Of a stretch of 11,587 nt of DNA, positions 1 to 6,246 are shown one piece after another; the stretch's first letter is position 1; the number at the start of each line of letters is the position of its first letter. The DNA comes from Candidatus Eisenbergiella stercorigallinarum (lineage in GTDB: Bacteria > Bacillota > Clostridia > Lachnospirales > Lachnospiraceae): assembly GCA_019120525.1 (NCBI GenBank), contig DWUW01000316.1, forward strand, positions 1 through 11,587, given 5' to 3'. The notes beneath the pieces are model-generated. The model did not search any database and was not told where the DNA came from. It worked only from the letters and a program-made list of their open reading frames with translations. The translations under genes and the position numbers were made by a program.

Positions 1-711
1 ATATCCGTTTTCATCAGGTTCCAGAGCGAAATCGTAAAACTGCGGCAGAATCATTCTGATGTACCGGACAATGCGTTGATAGTAAGCATACTCTGCCTCA
101 TTTTTCTTCAGTCGATGCAAAAAGCCCGCCAGATTTCCTCCATCCGCCCTCAGATAACCGCCGTCCGCAGTATTTGTGCTGCTTCGGATACGGGAGCTGA
201 TAGAAGTATCGTTAAAATGAAATATCTTCAGCCTTTCCAGACATCCCCGAAGTGTTCTTACTGTCACATCGCCGGAATCCGCCGCCCCGGCTTCAAAATG
301 TCCCACTCCAAAATCCTGAACATAGGGAGCGGAATATCTCTGGTCCTGATATTCCATTTTTTCCTCTGCGAAAAAAAGCTGATTGGCAGCGCTTAATTCC
401 AATGCGAATGAATACCGATCCGTTTTTCCTCCCGGCTGATCCTCCAGCAAAAGCTCTCCACGAATCTGATCGGTGTTCTTTGGTCCAAAATACATGAGAG
501 AATTCCCGCCGCCCTGTCTGGACACATAACTGCGCAGTCCGCGTGTCATCATGTAGGAAATCATTTCAAAAAAAGAAACCAGATTACTCTTTCCCGCGCC
601 GTTCGCTCCAATGATGATATTCAGTTTTTGAAAATCTATCGTATTTTTCTCGAAATCATTATCATAAGAACGATAGCCTGCCAATGACAGACGTTTCAGG
701 TATGTTCCCAT
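1..711 (-). CDS. AAA family ATPase, SMC/RecF/OLD-like (N-terminal part, cut by window edge)
   Basis: The first 237 codons of a predicted ATPase are visible; the reading frame is open to the left edge, so the C-terminal part with Walker B is missing. The protein begins MGTYLKRLSLAGYRSY and carries a Walker A motif GANGAGKS at residues 35-42. This is the usual position for ATPases of the RecF/SMC/OLD class (AAA_15/AAA_21, COG4637/COG1106-like), where the P-loop follows a first beta hairpin. The segment after it (ISYMMTRGLRSYVSRQGGG, then a GELLLED strand) fits the same class. ATG at 709-711 is preceded by GAGGAAA, a good ribosome binding site. The gene has its own promoter and appears to be transcribed alone from its right side. 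The role is unknown: relatives include DNA-repair and anti-phage ATPases, but the missing C-terminus prevents a choice. The ATPase class is certain; the function is not. Confidence 0.88.
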   Translation of the reverse strand, partial: MGTYLKRLSLAGYRSYDNDFEKNTIDFQKLNIIIGANGAGKSNLVSFFEMISYMMTRGLRSYVSRQGGGNSLMYFGPKNTDQIRGELLLEDQPGGKTDRYSFALELSAANQLFFAEEKMEYQDQRYSAPYVQDFGVGHFEAGAADSGDVTVRTLRGCLERLKIFHFNDTSISSRIRSSTNTADGGYLRADGGNLAGFLHRLKKNEAEYAYYQRIVRYIRMILPQFYDFALEPDENGY

Positions 712-754
712 AATTTCCTCTCATTTTACAATACAAACATTTAAACTTTAGACA

Positions 755-780
755 ACTATATATCCTTTGGCATATATAGT
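755..780. repeat. 26-bp inverted repeat in the leader of the left-edge ATPase gene
   Basis: ACTATATAT (755-763) and ATATATAGT (772-780) form a perfect 9-bp inverted repeat around an 8-bp centre, CCTTTGGC. It lies between the predicted transcription start (about 796) and the ATG at 711, so it would be in the 5' leader. The arms are pure A/T apart from one G/C pair, so a strong RNA hairpin is unlikely. A dimeric repressor operator is the more natural reading. No cognate regulator is visible. Confidence 0.45.
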
Positions 781-802
781 CTACGACATATATTCTTCCG
801 TC

Positions 803-831
803 AGTATACTCTAATCTACCCTCTTTATCAA
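803..831 (-). promoter_or_regulatory. sigma-A-type promoter for the left-edge ATPase gene
   Basis: On the minus strand the -35 box TTGATA (826-831) and -10 box TATACT (803-808) are separated by exactly 17 bp. Each differs from consensus at one position. Transcription would start near 796, giving a leader of about 85 nt before the ATG at 711. Confidence 0.7.
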
Positions 832-856
832 CCTTGGCGCAGAAAAAGAAGACATA

Positions 857-907
857 GAAAAAGACCTTTCGGAAAACCGTTTTTTCTCATCCCCGTTTTC
901 CGAAAGG
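857..907 (-). terminator. Rho-independent terminator after the esterase gene
   Basis: CCTTTCGGAAAAC (865-877) and GTTTTCCGAAAGG (895-907) are a perfect 13-bp inverted repeat around a 17-nt loop. Read on the minus strand the hairpin is followed by TCTTTTTCT (the A-run at 858-862). This orientation and position, about 40 bp past the stop codon at 948, make it the terminator of the esterase transcript. It also insulates the downstream ATPase gene. The plus-strand side lacks a T-tract. Confidence 0.8.
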
Positions 908-947
908 CCCCGTTCTCACACCCGCTTTCTTCTCATGGCACAGATAT

Positions 948-2018
948 CTACTGTCTTTTCATATATTCCATAAAATATCCCCAGTCCTGCCTGCTCAGAT
1001 AATGCGTTCCGGCTCTCAGATGATACCCGATCGAGCCCTGCGCGAAGCAGTCGCCGGGAACCGGGTCTCTGTCCGGATGGAGAAAGCCCGGCTGTCCTGC
1101 CGTCCGGTGGTATCCGTCCGCGGCGATGCAGGACAGATACTCGCTCTGAGGATCCGCCCAGATATCCTCCGAAGCGCCCGCCGCATACACCCGGCGCGGC
1201 GCGATGGCCGCCAGCAGGAAATGCTGGTCAAAGGGCATGGCCTCCTCCTTTTCCGCCCAGGCTCCATAGTTTTCGCAGAACCAAAAAGGGAATTTTCCGT
1301 AGATCTCCCCCACCGTCTCGCCCTTCGTCCCTCTGGCCAGCGCTGCGCCGCTGCAGCCGGAATCGTTGGCGAAGGTGCAGAAAATCCGCTCGTCCAGCGC
1401 TCCCGCAAGAAGCGCCGTCTTTCCCAGCCGGGAATGTCCCACTATGCCGACGCGCTCATGGTCGATCTGAGGAAGCGTCACGGCATAATCCATCACCCGG
1501 CTGGCCGCCCAGGCCCACAGGCCGATTTTTCCACACTGCGTTTTCTCTCTTTTTCCATCAGGATAGATCACGCCCGCCAGTCCGTTGGCAAAATCCCCGT
1601 CGTCGGAGGTCACGTCCTGATAGCAGAAATGAAGGACCGCAAAGCCGTTGTCCAGGATCTCCTCCGCCGGGAACGACAGATCCGGAATCCGCTCGGTAAA
1701 GCTGATGTAGATAAAGCAGGGAACCGGCTTTCCTTCTTTCTCTCCCGCTTCCGCTTTTCCCGGCTGTCCTGCCCAAACCGGATACATCAGAGTCACCGGA
1801 AACGAAAAGGTCCCGTTTCCGGTATCGCAGTTCAGTCTCAGCTTTTTCAGAACCGCTTTTCCCGCGCAGAAGGCCAAGTCCTCCTCTTCCTCCCCGGCGG
1901 ACACGGAAACCGGCGCGGGAGGAAGGAAGCCGTATTCCTCTGACAGAAGAAGGTTCAGAAGCCGCGTCCGGTCAAGGCCGTCCGGTTTGGGAAGCTTTTG
2001 CAATAATTCAGTATTCAT
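948..2018 (-). CDS. Alpha/beta hydrolase, CE15 glucuronoyl-esterase-like
   Basis: 356-residue alpha/beta hydrolase. The nucleophile elbow is GHSRLGK at 194-200, with Ser196 as predicted nucleophile. It is followed by FANDSGCSGAALARG at 217-230, where Asp219 sits at the position of the catalytic acid in some CE15 enzymes. A C-terminal GTHYLSRQDW segment gives His339 as the likely catalytic His. The GxSRxGK elbow, the SGxxGAALxR loop and the APRRVY/GASEDIWADP stretch (273-290) are characteristic of the carbohydrate esterase family 15 group. Those enzymes cleave ester links between glucuronic acid and lignin or related alcohols. There is no signal peptide, so the enzyme is predicted to be cytosolic and would act on imported, already shortened substrates; other sugar or acetyl esters are possible. 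ATG at 2016-2018 is preceded by AGGAGGGG. The gene has its own promoter and terminator and may also receive read-through from the ABC operon, which ends 74 bp upstream. Fold and triad are well supported; the substrate is inferred. Confidence 0.85.
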   Translation of the reverse strand: MNTELLQKLPKPDGLDRTRLLNLLLSEEYGFLPPAPVSVSAGEEEEDLAFCAGKAVLKKLRLNCDTGNGTFSFPVTLMYPVWAGQPGKAEAGEKEGKPVPCFIYISFTERIPDLSFPAEEILDNGFAVLHFCYQDVTSDDGDFANGLAGVIYPDGKREKTQCGKIGLWAWAASRVMDYAVTLPQIDHERVGIVGHSRLGKTALLAGALDERIFCTFANDSGCSGAALARGTKGETVGEIYGKFPFWFCENYGAWAEKEEAMPFDQHFLLAAIAPRRVYAAGASEDIWADPQSEYLSCIAADGYHRTAGQPGFLHPDRDPVPGDCFAQGSIGYHLRAGTHYLSRQDWGYFMEYMKRQ

Positions 2019-2058
2019 AATCCCCTCCTGAATAGATGAACCGTCATCGTTTATGTTC

Positions 2059-2088
2059 AGTATACTGCCGGGGACCGTTTTTTTTCAA
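2059..2088 (-). promoter_or_regulatory. Predicted promoter for the esterase gene
   Basis: Minus-strand -35 TTGAAA (2083-2088) and -10 TATACT (2059-2064) are spaced 18 bp apart. The -10 lies inside a perfect 10-bp palindrome CAGTATACTG (2058-2067), a possible repressor site. The -35 begins only a few bases past the stop codon of the upstream permease, and no terminator separates the two genes. Confidence 0.6.
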
Positions 2089-2092
2089 TCCT

Positions 2093-2881
2093 TCATCCTC
2101 CGCCTCCCGCATACCTTCTGATTCCCGCCTCCACCGACCGCTTCGCTCCGTACAGAAACAGCGCGCAGACAGCCATCTGCAGCAGCACTCCCCCGGGGCC
2201 TGTCCGGCCCAGCATCACACGGACCGGAATATTCGCGATGGGAATCGCCGGAATGGCGAACAGAAAGCATCCCAGGAAAAGCCGCCGGGAAAACAGCTCC
2301 TGCGGTTTCTCTGAAATGTTCATCAGGATATAATAGATATTGTTCAGTCCGCTCACCCGGACAAAGCGAAAAGCCAGAGAATACAGGCACACCATGAAAG
2401 CTGAAAGAATGGCAAGCCCCATAAGACAGAGAAGCAGATACAGAAGGAAGCGCCATAAGGAGACGGACCTGCCCAGCCGTTCCAGATTTACCGCCAGGAT
2501 CACGGCAGGACAGAACGCGCTCAGAAGGGTGGAAAAATCCACCTTCCCCGTATTGATCTGATACAGAATCCCAACAGGCCGCAGGAGCATGTGGTCAAAG
2601 CTTCCATTCGCAATTCCTTCCACAAACCGCAGCTGATTCCCATTGACAAACGCCCGGAAAAGCTGGTTTACGACCATGGAGGTGCCAATCAGCACCAGCA
2701 TCTCCTCCCGGCTCCATCCGCCTATTTCTTCCACGCTCCCGTAAATAAAATTCATACACGCGACATGCAGCAGCGTGTTAATGATGCTCTGAATCAGCAT
2801 CAGGATAAAATTGGCCCGAAAAATCGATGCCGCCATCAGCGACAGCTTCGCCTGCATGAAAAAAATCCGGATTTCCCTCAT
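2093..2881 (-). CDS. ABC-2/DUF990-type transporter permease (second permease)
   Basis: 262-residue integral membrane protein with about six hydrophobic segments (roughly 20-46, 60-78, 117-133, 143-171, 199-224 and 229-246). The cytoplasmic loop FVEGIANGSFDHMLLRPVG (86-104) matches the conserved G-x-x-D-x-x-LL-x-P loop that contacts the ATPase in the DUF990/COG3694-type permeases of bacterial ABC exporters. With the other permease and the ATPase upstream it would form a heterodimeric export channel. ATG at 2879-2881 has GAGGAG 11 nt upstream. An in-frame TAA in the spacer rules out an earlier start. It is separated from the first permease by an unusually long 111-bp spacer. The substrate is not predictable from sequence; the regulator-like gene at the head of the operon suggests an inducible drug or peptide exporter. 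The family call is solid. Confidence 0.85.
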   Translation of the reverse strand: MREIRIFFMQAKLSLMAASIFRANFILMLIQSIINTLLHVACMNFIYGSVEEIGGWSREEMLVLIGTSMVVNQLFRAFVNGNQLRFVEGIANGSFDHMLLRPVGILYQINTGKVDFSTLLSAFCPAVILAVNLERLGRSVSLWRFLLYLLLCLMGLAILSAFMVCLYSLAFRFVRVSGLNNIYYILMNISEKPQELFSRRLFLGCFLFAIPAIPIANIPVRVMLGRTGPGGVLLQMAVCALFLYGAKRSVEAGIRRYAGGGG

Positions 2882-2992
2882 ATCTGCGTTTTCTCCTCTC
2901 CCTGTAAGCTTCCTTTATCGCTGTAAGCTTCCTTCCTATGGCCCTCCTGCAGTGCAGCCTGATACGATACGTCCCCATCAGACGGATTCCCG
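2882..2992 (-). other. 111-bp spacer between the two permease genes with direct and inverted repeats
   Basis: The spacer holds two direct copies of CTGTAAGCTTCCTT (2902-2915 and 2921-2934, period 19 bp). On the minus strand these place two AAGGAAGC purine stretches upstream of the real ribosome binding site. AGCCTGA (2956-2962) and TCAGGCT (2993-2999) can pair, and a smaller GACGG/CCGTC hairpin sits at the stop of the first permease. No U-tract follows, so it is not an obvious terminator. A short minus-strand frame (starting MGTYRIRL) overlaps it but has no convincing ribosome binding site and is not called. Confidence 0.45.
2955..2971. repeat. 17-bp sequence repeated exactly at 5586-5602
   Basis: CAGCCTGATACGATACG occurs here in the inter-permease spacer and again, in the same orientation, at 5586-5602 inside the AraC-APH gene. 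There it encodes YRIRL. It may be chance, a small duplication, or a shared protein-binding site. Confidence 0.4.
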
Positions 2993-3793
2993 TCAGGCTC
3001 CCACGGAAGAATACCGCTTCAGTCCCGCTCTCCACACCGTTTCCTTCAGGATTTCCAGAATCACGCACCAGACCGCATGGATCAGAAGAAGGTTCCACTG
3101 CGCAGAAGCAGAGTACTGCCCCAGAAGAATTTTGGTCGGAAGATATCCCCAGGAGGCTGTGGGCAGAATTTCCAGCACGGAAAGCCAGCCCTCCGGGAAA
3201 AAATCCAGGGGAAGAAACATTCCGGAAAGGAAGTTAAAGATCACCATGAAAGACCATATCACCGCGCTTCCTTCTTCCGTCCAGAAGGAAAGGAAGCCGA
3301 GAAGCGACCATACCAGATGACTGCTTACGCTGGAAAGAAGCAGCATCGCGATAACGCCGGGGATCCGTTCCGGCCCGAAATTCCAAGATGCCTGCATGGA
3401 AAATATCGTTCCCGCCGCCAGGATAAACAGCGCGGCCGGCAGCATTCCCGTCACCGCCAGCGCCAGATTTCTCACATAGATCATTCCGCCGATCCGGCAG
3501 GGCTTCAACAGCTTCGCGGCCAGCGTTCCGTTTTTGATGGAGGACACATATTCCCAGCTGCTTCCCGTGAGATTAAACTGCCGCAGTACGCTGTTTGCCA
3601 GATAATAGATCACCATATCCGCAGCAGTGTAGTTCTGCAGTCTGTCCGTTCCGGCGCTTTTATAGATCAGCATCCAGAACAGCACCGTGATCAGCAGATC
3701 CGCATTGGAAAACAAAAGCTCCACAACCGTATTAAACCGATAATGAAACAACATTTTCAGAAGAAGGATGAGCTGATAAAAATATTTTTTCAT
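2993..3793 (-). CDS. ABC-2/DUF990-type transporter permease (first permease)
   Basis: 266-residue membrane protein with about six hydrophobic segments (near 22-44, 58-72, 108-131, 145-170, 177-196 and 233-250). The loop SSIKNGTLAAKLLKPCRI (84-101) matches the ATPase-contact loop of COG4587-type permeases, and the FLSGMFLPLDFFP stretch (188-200) is typical of the same family. Its ATG (3791-3793) overlaps the stop codon of the upstream ATPase gene by 4 bp (ATGA), indicating translational coupling. GAGAGGG, within the ATPase coding end, serves as ribosome binding site. It is the partner of the permease at 2093-2881. This ATPase, permease, permease order is the normal arrangement for these uncharacterised three-part exporters. 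No substrate can be named. Confidence 0.87.
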   Translation of the reverse strand: MKKYFYQLILLLKMLFHYRFNTVVELLFSNADLLITVLFWMLIYKSAGTDRLQNYTAADMVIYYLANSVLRQFNLTGSSWEYVSSIKNGTLAAKLLKPCRIGGMIYVRNLALAVTGMLPAALFILAAGTIFSMQASWNFGPERIPGVIAMLLLSSVSSHLVWSLLGFLSFWTEEGSAVIWSFMVIFNFLSGMFLPLDFFPEGWLSVLEILPTASWGYLPTKILLGQYSASAQWNLLLIHAVWCVILEILKETVWRAGLKRYSSVGA

Positions 3794-4590
3794 TGGCCCT
3801 CTCCCTCCAGCAGTTCTTTCATGATTTCCCGGAAGGAACCGCTCTTTTTCTTCAGTTCCTCCACATTCCGTTCATGAGCCAGCCTCCCCTTTTTCAGGAT
3901 CAGAACCCGATCGCAGGTATTCTCTATATCGGCCATATCGTGACTGGTCAGCAGAATGGAGGCTCCATTTTCCCTCCGGTACTCCCGAATGAAATCCCGA
4001 ATCGCGTCCTGACTTCCGATGTCCAGTCCGATCGTCGGTTCATCCAGAAAGATGAGCCGTGGGCTGTACAGAAAACTGTTCACCAGCTCCACCTTCATCC
4101 GTTCCCCAAGAGAAAGTCTCCGTACCTGCGTATTCAGAAGGGAAGCGTTCAGTCTCAGCATCTCTGTCAGCCGTTTCAGGTTTCCCCTGTACTCCCGCTC
4201 CGGAATGCCGTATAACAGCTTCTGGTAAGCGAAGGTATCCGCCGCCGGCAGATCCCAGTTCATATCGCTTTTGTTTCCCATCACAAACGCGATCTTTTTC
4301 AGAAACTCCCTCTTCCGTTTCCATGGTTCCTCTCCCATCACAGACAGGCTTCCGCCGGATGGATACAGAATACCGCTCAGCATTTTCAGCGTGGTGGTCT
4401 TGCCCGCTCCGTTCTCTCCCAGCAGACCGACCGCTTCCCCTTCTCTTATGGAAAAGCTGAGGCCGGATACCGCTTCTTTCTCTGCATACTTTCTGTGAAA
4501 AAAATCTGCGATGCTGTTTCTGAAGCCCTCCGGCTTTTCATGCGTCCGATAAATTTTCGACAGGTTTACCGCCCGGATCACTTCCATCAT
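3790..4590 (-). CDS. ABC transporter ATP-binding protein (COG4586-like)
   Basis: About 266-residue nucleotide-binding subunit of the exporter. Counting from the ATG at 4602, the motifs are Walker A GENGAGKTT (62-70), signature LSLGE (163-167, a variant of LSGGQ), Walker B LIFLDEPT with catalytic Glu188, D-loop GLD and H-loop TSHD with His221. The N-terminal extension before the core (KPEGFRNSIADFFHRKYAEKEAV) and the phrase LKMLSGILYPSGG match the COG4586 group, which pairs with DUF990 permeases. I prefer the ATG at 4590 because GGAG lies 6 nt before it. The ATG at 4602 has AAGGGA directly abutting it, and family members usually begin close to MxEV. In the Q-loop region FVMGNKSDMNWDLP (107-120) the usual glutamines appear replaced by Asn110 and Asp113. 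The gene starts about 20 bp after the regulator and overlaps the first permease by 4 bp. The role in export is a strong family inference. Confidence 0.92.
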   Translation of the reverse strand: MMEVIRAVNLSKIYRTHEKPEGFRNSIADFFHRKYAEKEAVSGLSFSIREGEAVGLLGENGAGKTTTLKMLSGILYPSGGSLSVMGEEPWKRKREFLKKIAFVMGNKSDMNWDLPAADTFAYQKLLYGIPEREYRGNLKRLTEMLRLNASLLNTQVRRLSLGERMKVELVNSFLYSPRLIFLDEPTIGLDIGSQDAIRDFIREYRRENGASILLTSHDMADIENTCDRVLILKKGRLAHERNVEELKKKSGSFREIMKELLEGEGQ

Positions 4591-4610
4591 ATCAATCTCC
4601 ATTCCCTTTT

Positions 4611-5990
4611 TTAAGTCAGTATCAGCTGCTCCCTCCTGTGGATCAGCTCCCGCAAAATAGATGCGTTGATCTCCGCAAGGCGCGCATATTTTTCCCTTTC
4701 TGAAAAATATGCTGTACAGATCAGCTGAATGGAAAGGACCACCCAGGGAGCCGCCTTCCTCTCCTCTGCGGTCAGGTGTGCTTCCCTGTCATATCCCCTT
4801 AAAATATCATGATACAGCAGGATCCCTTTTTCTGCCGTCAGTCCCTTTCCCGGATTTTCCGTCAGAATCCCCGTCGCCGCATAGCAGGGGTCAAAAAGGC
4901 GGAGATTGATCTGGGACAGTTCAAAATCCGTAAATCCTGCCATTTCCCCTCCCCGGCAGATCACATGACAGGGATTCATATCCCGGTGAATGAGCTGCCT
5001 GGGAAGCTTCCGATACAGGCTGCCAAAGCCCCCGATATACTCGGCCGCAAAGTTCTCCGGCAAAGATATCTCTTTTTTCTCTTGAACAGCCGGGAGCGCC
5101 CAGGACAAGACTTCGTCATACAGATTACTTTCCTCACAAAAGGAGCAGTCCAGCCGCGCCAGAATCTCGTGCAGCCGCCCGATCAATCCTCCAAAAGCGC
5201 AGGCTCCGTGATTCTCCGTCTCTTTTCCCGACTGCTCCAGGAGCATCTTTCCGTCCATCCGTTCTCCCTGAATCCGTTTGCACAGAATCCCAAACAGCGC
5301 CCCTTCCTGTGCCAGATATTCCTGCTCATCCCCTGTTACAGGCATCGGTACGGCGGCCGCCATTCCTTCCCCATCCAGCGCCATGGACAGCTCCGCGTGC
5401 CGGCTCAGCCGCCCGGGAGAAGGGGACAGTTTCAATACCCATTCTTCCCCCACCTGAAAATCATGCTCGCTGACCTGTCCGCTTCCTTCATAATAAATAT
5501 CCCGAATCTCACATTTGTCCATTCCCCAGGCAGCCAGCATTTTCCGCGCGTTCCTTATGGAAAACAGAAGCTTTCCTTCCTGATCCAGCCTGATACGATA
5601 CGGCTCTGCCGGACGATGCCTTTTCAGATATGCCGTAGGAGAACAGCCGTACTCCCGGTAAAAGGCCCGGTAGAAACCGGCATGTGTCTCGTAGCCGTAT
5701 TCCAAAGCAGCGTCCAGAACGCTCTTTCCCTTTCCGATTTCATAGATGGCCCGGCAAAGTCTGCGGCTGTTCACGTACTGCCCCGGCGCCATCCCCACCG
5801 TTTTGGTAAACAGATGGGAGTAATGGCAGGGAGAAAATCCCGCAAGAGCGCTCAGCTCCTGCGGACTGATCTCTGTTTTCAGATTATCCTCGATATAATC
5901 CAGCGTCTGCTGTATGCGGGCAAGCGTTTCTTTCATCGCGGGAATCCCTTCTTTTCGTATGAGGTTCTGCAGCTTTTTATAATATATCAT
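4611..5990 (-). CDS. AraC-type transcription regulator fused to an APH-like phosphotransferase domain
   Basis: 459-residue two-domain protein. Residues about 24-126 form an AraC/XylS DNA-binding domain with two helix-turn-helix units: ISPQELSALAGFSPCHYSHLF near 41-61, and VLDAALEYGYETHAGFYRAFYREYGCSP near 91-118, ending with the typical PTAYLKR. Residues about 160-450 resemble an aminoglycoside/choline-kinase-like (APH) fold: GEEWVLKLS (181-189) supplies a candidate ATP-binding Lys187, LIHRDMNPCHV (333-343) is the catalytic loop with His335 and Asp337, and GFTDFELSQ (352-360) is the DFG-like metal site with Asp355. The APH loop normally reads HxDxxxxN; here the final Asn is His342, so activity may be altered or lost. 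The ATG at 5990 has GAGG about 10 nt upstream; an internal Met19 (5936) with AAGGGA is a possible shorter start. The gene heads the ABC exporter operon and probably controls it; ligand sensing by the APH domain is an inference. Confidence 0.85.
   Translation of the reverse strand: MIYYKKLQNLIRKEGIPAMKETLARIQQTLDYIEDNLKTEISPQELSALAGFSPCHYSHLFTKTVGMAPGQYVNSRRLCRAIYEIGKGKSVLDAALEYGYETHAGFYRAFYREYGCSPTAYLKRHRPAEPYRIRLDQEGKLLFSIRNARKMLAAWGMDKCEIRDIYYEGSGQVSEHDFQVGEEWVLKLSPSPGRLSRHAELSMALDGEGMAAAVPMPVTGDEQEYLAQEGALFGILCKRIQGERMDGKMLLEQSGKETENHGACAFGGLIGRLHEILARLDCSFCEESNLYDEVLSWALPAVQEKKEISLPENFAAEYIGGFGSLYRKLPRQLIHRDMNPCHVICRGGEMAGFTDFELSQINLRLFDPCYAATGILTENPGKGLTAEKGILLYHDILRGYDREAHLTAEERKAAPWVVLSIQLICTAYFSEREKYARLAEINASILRELIHRREQLILT
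5586..5602. repeat. Second copy of the 17-bp repeat, inside the AraC-APH gene
   Basis: Exact copy of the 2955-2971 sequence, located at the junction between the AraC domain and the phosphotransferase domain, where it encodes YRIRL on the minus strand. Confidence 0.4.
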
Positions 5991-6038
5991 ATCGCAGTCC
6001 TCAAAACCTTTCCGGAATTGCGCTTTTCGTAATCTTTT

Positions 6039-6047
6039 CTTATATCA
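6039..6047 (-). promoter_or_regulatory. Possible extended -10 promoter for the AraC-APH/ABC operon
   Basis: On the minus strand TGATATAAG reads as an extended -10 (TGn plus TATAAG), about 49 bp upstream of the AraC-APH ATG. No good -35 is found at 16-18 bp, which extended -10 promoters and activator-dependent promoters can tolerate. Confidence 0.35.
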
Positions 6048-6108
6048 TTTAAAATACGGTTGATTCATTTTTGATAATATGGCCGAACAAAAGTCAAAAA
6101 TGTGTGTG

Positions 6109-6200
6109 ATTGAAAATATAAAATTTATATGGTTGAAAATATAAAATTTGTATGATTGAAAATGCGAAATTTGATGGATTGGAATTGTAAAATCCATCTG
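6109..6200. repeat. Four contiguous 23-bp tandem repeats in the divergent regulatory region
   Basis: Units at 6109-6131, 6132-6154, 6155-6177 and 6178-6200 are each exactly 23 bp and adjoin without spacers. The first two are nearly identical (ATTGAAAATATAAAATTTATATG and the same pattern with GTTG/TTTG). The third and fourth have progressively diverged. The preceding 23 bp (6086-6108) match the unit at about 14 of 23 positions and may be a decayed fifth copy. Unit 1 contains a 15-bp near-palindrome, ATATAAAATTTATAT. The array lies between the divergently transcribed AraC-APH gene and the DUF4143 ATPase gene and runs into the -35 of the latter's promoter. The period is close to two helical turns, so cooperative binding of a regulator along one face of the DNA is plausible. 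Confidence 0.8.
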
Positions 6201-6213
6201 ATCAGTATATAAT
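6185..6213 (+). promoter_or_regulatory. sigma-A-type promoter for the DUF4143 ATPase gene
   Basis: -35 TTGTAA (6185-6190) and a consensus -10 TATAAT (6208-6213) are separated by 17 bp, placing the start near 6220. The -35 lies within the fourth 23-bp repeat, so proteins bound to the repeats would directly affect RNA polymerase. Confidence 0.7.
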
Positions 6214-6246
6214 GTTATCAAAAGAAAGGCTGAGGTGATGCAGTTT

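Noticed and set aside
1002..1943. Long plus-strand open frame (313 codons) opposite the esterase gene
   Set aside because: It is antisense to a gene with clear hydrolase motifs and strong promoter, ribosome binding site and terminator. Its translation is rich in Arg and Pro with no recognisable domain.
3077..3877. Plus-strand open frame of 266 codons opposite the first permease
   Set aside because: The minus-strand frame has transmembrane segments and a 4-bp overlap with the ATPase gene; the plus-strand translation is low-complexity Arg/Gln/His-rich.
4809..6032. Plus-strand open frame of 407 codons opposite the AraC-APH gene
   Set aside because: It is a shadow of a gene with identifiable AraC and APH motifs; the translation has no domain and no good ribosome binding site was seen.
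6109..6200. Possible CRISPR array
   Set aside because: The 23-bp units adjoin directly without spacers and diverge progressively, and no cas genes are present.
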